A DNA stretch of 64,000 nt from Desmodesmus armatus (lineage: Eukaryota; Chlorophyta; Chlorophyceae; Sphaeropleales; Scenedesmaceae): assembly GCA_007449985.2 (NCBI GenBank), contig VIIQ02000611.1, positions 124,001 through 188,000 of the forward strand, read 5' to 3'. Positions 59,135 to 64,000 of the stretch are shown here, piece by piece. The translations under genes were made by a program, and so were the position numbers. Position 1 is the stretch's first letter. Every line of letters begins with the position of its first letter. Under the pieces are notes generated by a model, which saw nothing but the letters and a program-made list of their open reading frames with translations, was not told the origin of the DNA and did not search any database.

Positions 59135-62100
59135 TCAGCTGAAGCGCTTCTGCAGGGCACTGCGCTCGCATTCGTAGATGACCAGGCGCTTCAGCTTCAT
59201 CACAAAGCCGACGGTGTCCTGCATCAGGATGGGGCTCAGCTCAGACTCCATGGTCTCTGCACACAGCAGCAGCAGCAGCAGCAAAGGCGCACTAAGATGC
59301 CGCACAGCTACACCACCCATGCTCCTGGCGGATATCAGTCAGCCCCACAGTCAACCGCCCTACTTTCTTGATGCTACCGGGCAATGCTCACCCACAGAGG
59401 GTGTTGCCAATTCCCTCATAGACGACTTCATGGTGCCAGTTGGCGCAACCCCCAACTGCCTACTGCTCTCTTCTTGCCGGCCAGTGCTCACCTGTGGGTG
59501 CATGTTGCCGTACGTGGCCCATTATGAACTCCACAAGGTCAGGCTCCTCCATGCCCACCAGCTCCGGGACCTTCTTGGTCACCCATGCACCGATATTGCC
59601 GAGGCTGCCCTCACCCATGAACTCCCAGCGCACAGGGAACCTGCAACACGGACCACAACGGTTGCGGTAGCACAACAGTGTTCATTGCAAGCCGGCAGCA
59701 GCAGTAGCCAAGGAGACATGCATGAGCGTGTTTGTGAGGGGGACGTGCAGGGTGGTACACAGGGAGTGGCAGCATAGCTAGGGGGCTGGGGCTGACTCTG
59801 CTCGGCACTTGCAGCAGTACCAGCAGCCAGACAGCTAACAGTGTGGAACAGGAACGCTCCTCGTCACACCTGTGTGCAATGGCTCAGGGAGGAACCTACT
59901 TGCTTGTCCCACTGGACTCATTGTATCGCATGCTGATATGCATGGAGTTCATGACCAGTACCTCTTGACAGCCACCCAAGCACCGCGCAGCTTCTGGACA
60001 CCCACCCATACACTGCACAGCTTCTCGAAAGAACCCGAGACAGCAGTACTCACGTATACAGAGGCTCCCGGGTGTTGGGTAAGGTGTCCATCCACTGCCG
60101 CAGGAAGGACTTGCAGCCCGACAGGTCCAACCCAGTAGGATATGCTGGATGGTGCACCTCCTGCGGCTGCGCCACCGGCTGCTGCTGCGGTTCCTGCTGC
60201 TGCTGCTGCTGGCCGCCGCCGGCCGCCGCTGCTGCCTGCGCTGCTGCCTCTGACAGGGCCTGTGTGTGGTCCTGCACTGCTTTGATTTCGTCCGCTGTGT
60301 AGTTGATAGGTACCAGCTTGCGCTTTTTGGTAGATTCCTCCTCATCGTCCCCAAACAGCGCGCTGACAGCCACCTTGGCACCGCGCTTTCCTGCCGCTGC
60401 TGGCCGCGCAACAGCTGCAGGCGGAAGCTGCTGCTGCGGCGACGGCTGCGCCACAGGCTGCTGCGGCTGCGGCTGCTGGTGTGGCTGCGGGGAGGGTGCG
60501 GCAGGCGCAGCACTGAATGCGGCAGCCTGCATAGCTTGAAAGATTGGATCGTCTTCCTCGCGCTGCTGCTGCTCCTGCTTGACTTCCTGCTTCACCGCCT
60601 CCTCCTCTGCTTCCACAGCTGCTGCTGCAGCATCCATGTCAGTGTCACCGTCAGCAGGGTAGTCCTGCTCTGGCTTGATGTCTGCTGCGCCGTTGGCTTC
60701 TGGTGAGGGAGGTGCCTCAGGTAGTGCTTCAGCTTGCTCTGCCTCGTCCTTGGCCCTGTCTGCCGCATCCTCTTGCAGCTCACGCTCCCGCCGTTTGCGC
60801 CGCTCCTCCATGCGCCGACTGCAGGACACACACATGCAGGACAGGCGTCAGAGACACATGCAGGACATGTGTGGGCTGTGTCATGAGGCTAGCGTCCTTG
60901 AGAAGCAGCTTGCAGCAGTAGGGACGCTGCATCGTTGGCGCAGGGTTCTAGACGCAGCCCCAAGGCACATGTTGTTGTGGCAAGCAGAGCTCGTTATTGA
61001 CAGCGTCTGTCACCAACAGCGTGCTTCGTCCTGCTATCGGTTCATCCTGGCCCGGACCAGGCACCTCTTGCTGAGCATGCGATGCAAAGAGCAGGATGCG
61101 CACACAACAAGGCACAATACATGGCAGCAACAGCAGCATGCTCGCGCACAAGCAGCAATGTTTGGTAGCAGCCACTTGCCACCATGGCAGGCGGCTGCTT
61201 CCAAACACTGCTGCTTGTGGGCGAGCATGCTGCTGTCGCTGCCATGTAGGCGATGGTGCGGCTCCCTTGCAACAGCACCAGCACAAGCCGCAATACTCAC
61301 GAGTGGCGCAGGGACCGCCGCTGCCATGGCTCCCGTTCCCCATCCGAATCATGGCCCTCCAAATCAGCCTTGACATAGCGCGCTCGCTCTCGCTCCATGT
61401 CCCGCTGCCTGTCCTTCTCCCGCTCCCTCTCCTTGTCACGGGCCCTTTAGGCAGCAAGGGACACAGCAGCAGCAGGAGTGGGCGCCAGCCACAGCGGCAG
61501 CCCAAAGCACAGCACACGCAGCAGGATTCAGGCTGACGCGATGGTCGGTTCATGGGTGCATGGAGCTGACTGAGGCACCTGAAAAGCTGCCGGGGTCCTG
61601 AGTGGGTCGGCAGGGTGACACTGGGATGGAGGCTCAGCACGCCTGAATGACCTGCATGGCACTTCTGCAGGACACTGCGCATGTGCTGGGGTGTTGGGCA
61701 GCCACCATATGGTGGGCGCACCAGCACCCAGCACAACCACAACGCTCCTGCCCTGTCACACGCTGTGTGACAGGCACACAAGCAGCGTTCACACGCCTGC
61801 CCGGAGCGCGCATGGCGCAGGTCTTGCGGGCGCCGCACACCATGCATGTTGAGCCACCCAGCCGCTGTTGAGTCCGCTAGCATGTTGACATGTGCCGTCG
61901 GTGCTGAGCTGCTGCTGTTGCACATGTGAGCAGGGAAAAAACAGACAGGCTGCAAGTCTGTCGCGTAAAGCATAATACTGTAGCTGGCTGCTGAGCGCTG
62001 CCTGACTGTTGCGCAGCCTGTCCAAAGCAACTGCAGCTCACCTCCTCCTGTCCTGGCCAATGCAGTGCACTTTCATCTCACCCCAAAAGCATCGCAACAT

Positions 62101-64000
62101 CAAACCTGTGCAAACCCCAAGTCTGTTGGCCCCAAGTATGTTTTGCATCCTGGGCTGTCAGACCATCTGAGCACAAGTGAACCCTTTCGCAAGCAGCCCC
62201 GCATATGCCGGCTGCATGTAAACTACTCATGCAGCCAGCACATGGCACTGACTGCCACAATATACGACACACATCGGCCTGTGCTAAGGCAGCTTGCACA
62301 AGGACTTCATACAACTTCTGGTCATGACCCGATGGTGGTCATGACCCCATTCAGGAGGTTTCAAGGTGCTGTGAGTAACATGTGCCCGCCAAGCTGCATG
62401 CTGGCCTAGCTCCCTGAGCTCATATTCTTAGCCCATGAAATCCACTCAGCCCGCCCCCAGTTTGCACTCCACATGCACATCTGAGCATGGTGTGCAATCA
62501 GCTTCCACATGCCGCAGAGCCGTTCCGTTGGGTCACCCAATTGCAGATTGCAAGCGCAGGACAGTTGTACAAGGGTGCCACATGTTTTTAGCATCGTACA
62601 GGCATCAGCAATGCCTGGGCAGGCATTGCTCAAAAGTACATGAGCAGGTGACTGGACGCCAACTCAAGAAGCATGCAAGCAGTGACACTCAAACGGAAAC
62701 CAGATTTGGCAAAACATCTACACTACGCAGCAGAAACAAACCAATGGTCCGGGCTGTCCAAATGCCACATAACTTGGAAGAAAACGCCACACACAACATG
62801 CAGTTACAGCACGCCTCATGCGCAAACCACATGGACTGTACTGGTACCACCTCCACCAACCTCTCATGTCGCTCCCACAAATCCAGCCGCCGCTGGAACT
62901 CCCGCTCCTCCCGCCGCCGCTGGTCCTCCTGCATCGCCCGCTGCCGCTGCCGCTCCCGATCAAATTCGGCCTCCATAGCTGCTTCACGCGCAGCCTCAGT
63001 GTCCTGGGGCCGCGACCGGTCTCGCGCTGCACCAGGGCTGCTGTGGCGGGAGCGCTCCTCATCTGCAGCACGGCATGCATACACATCGTCTTACTGTAAG
63101 TCGACTGAATACTGTTGGATGTGAACTCCGACTGTCACTCAAGTGGAGTGGATCTGACTCAAAACCCAGTGTTTATTCATGCCACATGCACAAGCAGTCA
63201 CACCGCAAGTCAGCACTGGCTTGGTGGCAACACTTCTGTATGTGATAATGGAGTTGCCGCAGCAGCAGCCGTGATACTGCTGCCGCGTTTGCTGCTCCTG
63301 TTGCTGCCTTTCCCGCTGTCACCATCAGAGCTGCTGCCATCACTGGCAGGAGGGACTCCAAGCTGTGCTTGCAGCTACCTGCTACCACGTTGTACGATGC
63401 CAAACATGAAGGGTGACCCCACCTCACCAGCACCACCGACGCTGCTGGGTCGGTGGTGCTGGTGAGTTTTGTTGAAGTCAGAATGTTGAGTTCCAGGACA
63501 GCACAATCCACATGCGCTCACAGCACCAGCAGGGTCGCAGCTGCTGCCCCTTGTGCACCCTTGTCTGTCGTGGCCAACAGACAGGTGCGCACACACTACA
63601 GGTCACTCACCTCTATGTGAGCTGCGGCGCTCATCCTTCTTCTCCGCGGCAGCTTCATCAGGCACAGGTGGCTTCCTGTTGCTGACAATGCCCATGATGA
63701 TAGTGAGGGCCAAGTCGTCTGTGGCCTGCTCCTGTGCTGCTTCATCAATAGGCTCGTCAGCAGCAGCATCTGCCTTAGGCTTGTCGCCCTCCCCTGCTGC
63801 TGCATCCCCATCCGCTGCTGCTGCGTCACCATTTGCCTACACAGCAGCACGGCGGGACATTTGCAGGAACGGCAAGCATACTATGTAAGGAGATGCCGTG
63901 CTGGACAGCAGGCAAGAAGACGACGGGCTGAGTGCGAAAGCAGTCACGGCGTGCATGTTGCACCGTCTCCAGGCCAGGCTACTGCTCTGGGGTGCTTCAA
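59135..64000 (-). CDS. RBM25: RBM25/Snu71-like splicing factor with C-terminal PWI domain (5' end beyond window)
   Basis: Exons in phase: 63611-63836, 62861-63062, 61301-61444, 60054-60818, 59492-59640, 59135-59256. Together they give the C-terminal about 535 residues. Order: acidic Ala-rich stretch, an Arg/Glu/Asp-rich coiled region (EFDRERQRQRAMQEDQRRRE, RARDKEREREKDRQRD), a Gln/Pro-rich region with KKRKLVPINYT, then the PWI domain (RWEFMGEGSLGNIGAWVTKK, GMEEPDLVEFIMGHV, TVGFVMKLKRLVIYECE) ending at TGA 59135. RBM25 is a U1 snRNP-associated nuclear splicing regulator; the PWI domain binds nucleic acid. The N-terminal RRM expected for this family would lie to the right of the window. (CAG)n tracts in the 60054-60818 exon encode Gln runs. 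Confidence 0.9.

Noticed and set aside
60948..62060. 370-aa minus-strand ORF
   Set aside because: Crosses an RBM25 exon out of frame and intron sequence; Cys/Arg-rich without domain.

Overview
The window looks like nuclear DNA of a green alga (Chlorophyta). Every recognisable gene is split by many short GT-AG introns. The proteins are plant-like: a two-domain GTP cyclohydrolase I, a fused DHFR-TS, a plant-type dicarboxylate/tricarboxylate carrier and a U2AF large subunit. Introns are rich in CTG/CAG repeats, there are interstitial TTTAGGG/TTTTAGGG tracts, and two TGTAA motifs lie downstream of stop codons. I cannot name the genus. Exon borders below were read by eye from splice motifs and checked for reading phase. 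They are not backed by transcripts.

Layout. 1-1294 (-): 5' part of a two-RRM hnRNP/Musashi-like protein, running off the left edge. 1859-10622: two near-identical 4.3-kb tandem units plus a 143-bp fragment of a third. Each unit carries a Tc1/mariner-type DDE transposase whose intron holds, on the other strand, a zinc-ribbon plus Vsr/DUF559-like nuclease ORF. 11382-15912 (-): U2AF large subunit without a second RRM. 16430-21649 (+): helical-repeat plus helicase-associated-domain protein full of duplicated exon fragments. 22806-26574 (+): mitochondrial dicarboxylate/tricarboxylate carrier with two alternative last exons. 28422-30252 (+): secreted His-rich protein with a possible dirigent/AOC-like barrel. 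31855 to at least 33634 (-): SERAC1-like alpha/beta-hydrolase with degraded active-site motifs. 35651-41270 (-): 637-aa protein built from four hnRNP Q/R acidic-domain (NURR) modules without an RRM. 42074-46276 (-): DHFR-TS whose TS half lacks its catalytic cysteine. 46356-49357 (+): GTP cyclohydrolase I, head to head with DHFR-TS. 49358-53962: no gene seen. 53963-57142 (-): MFS drug/H+ antiporter-like transporter. 59135 to beyond 64000 (-): RBM25-like splicing factor with a C-terminal PWI domain, running off the right edge.

Functional themes. Four genes concern RNA binding or splicing (RRM protein, U2AF, NURR protein, RBM25). GCH1 and DHFR-TS, which act in folate synthesis and use, share one very short divergent promoter. 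The most unusual items are the transposase with its intron-nested antisense nuclease, the catalytically dead TS domain, the four-module NURR protein, and repeated tandem duplication of exon 5' ends within genes.
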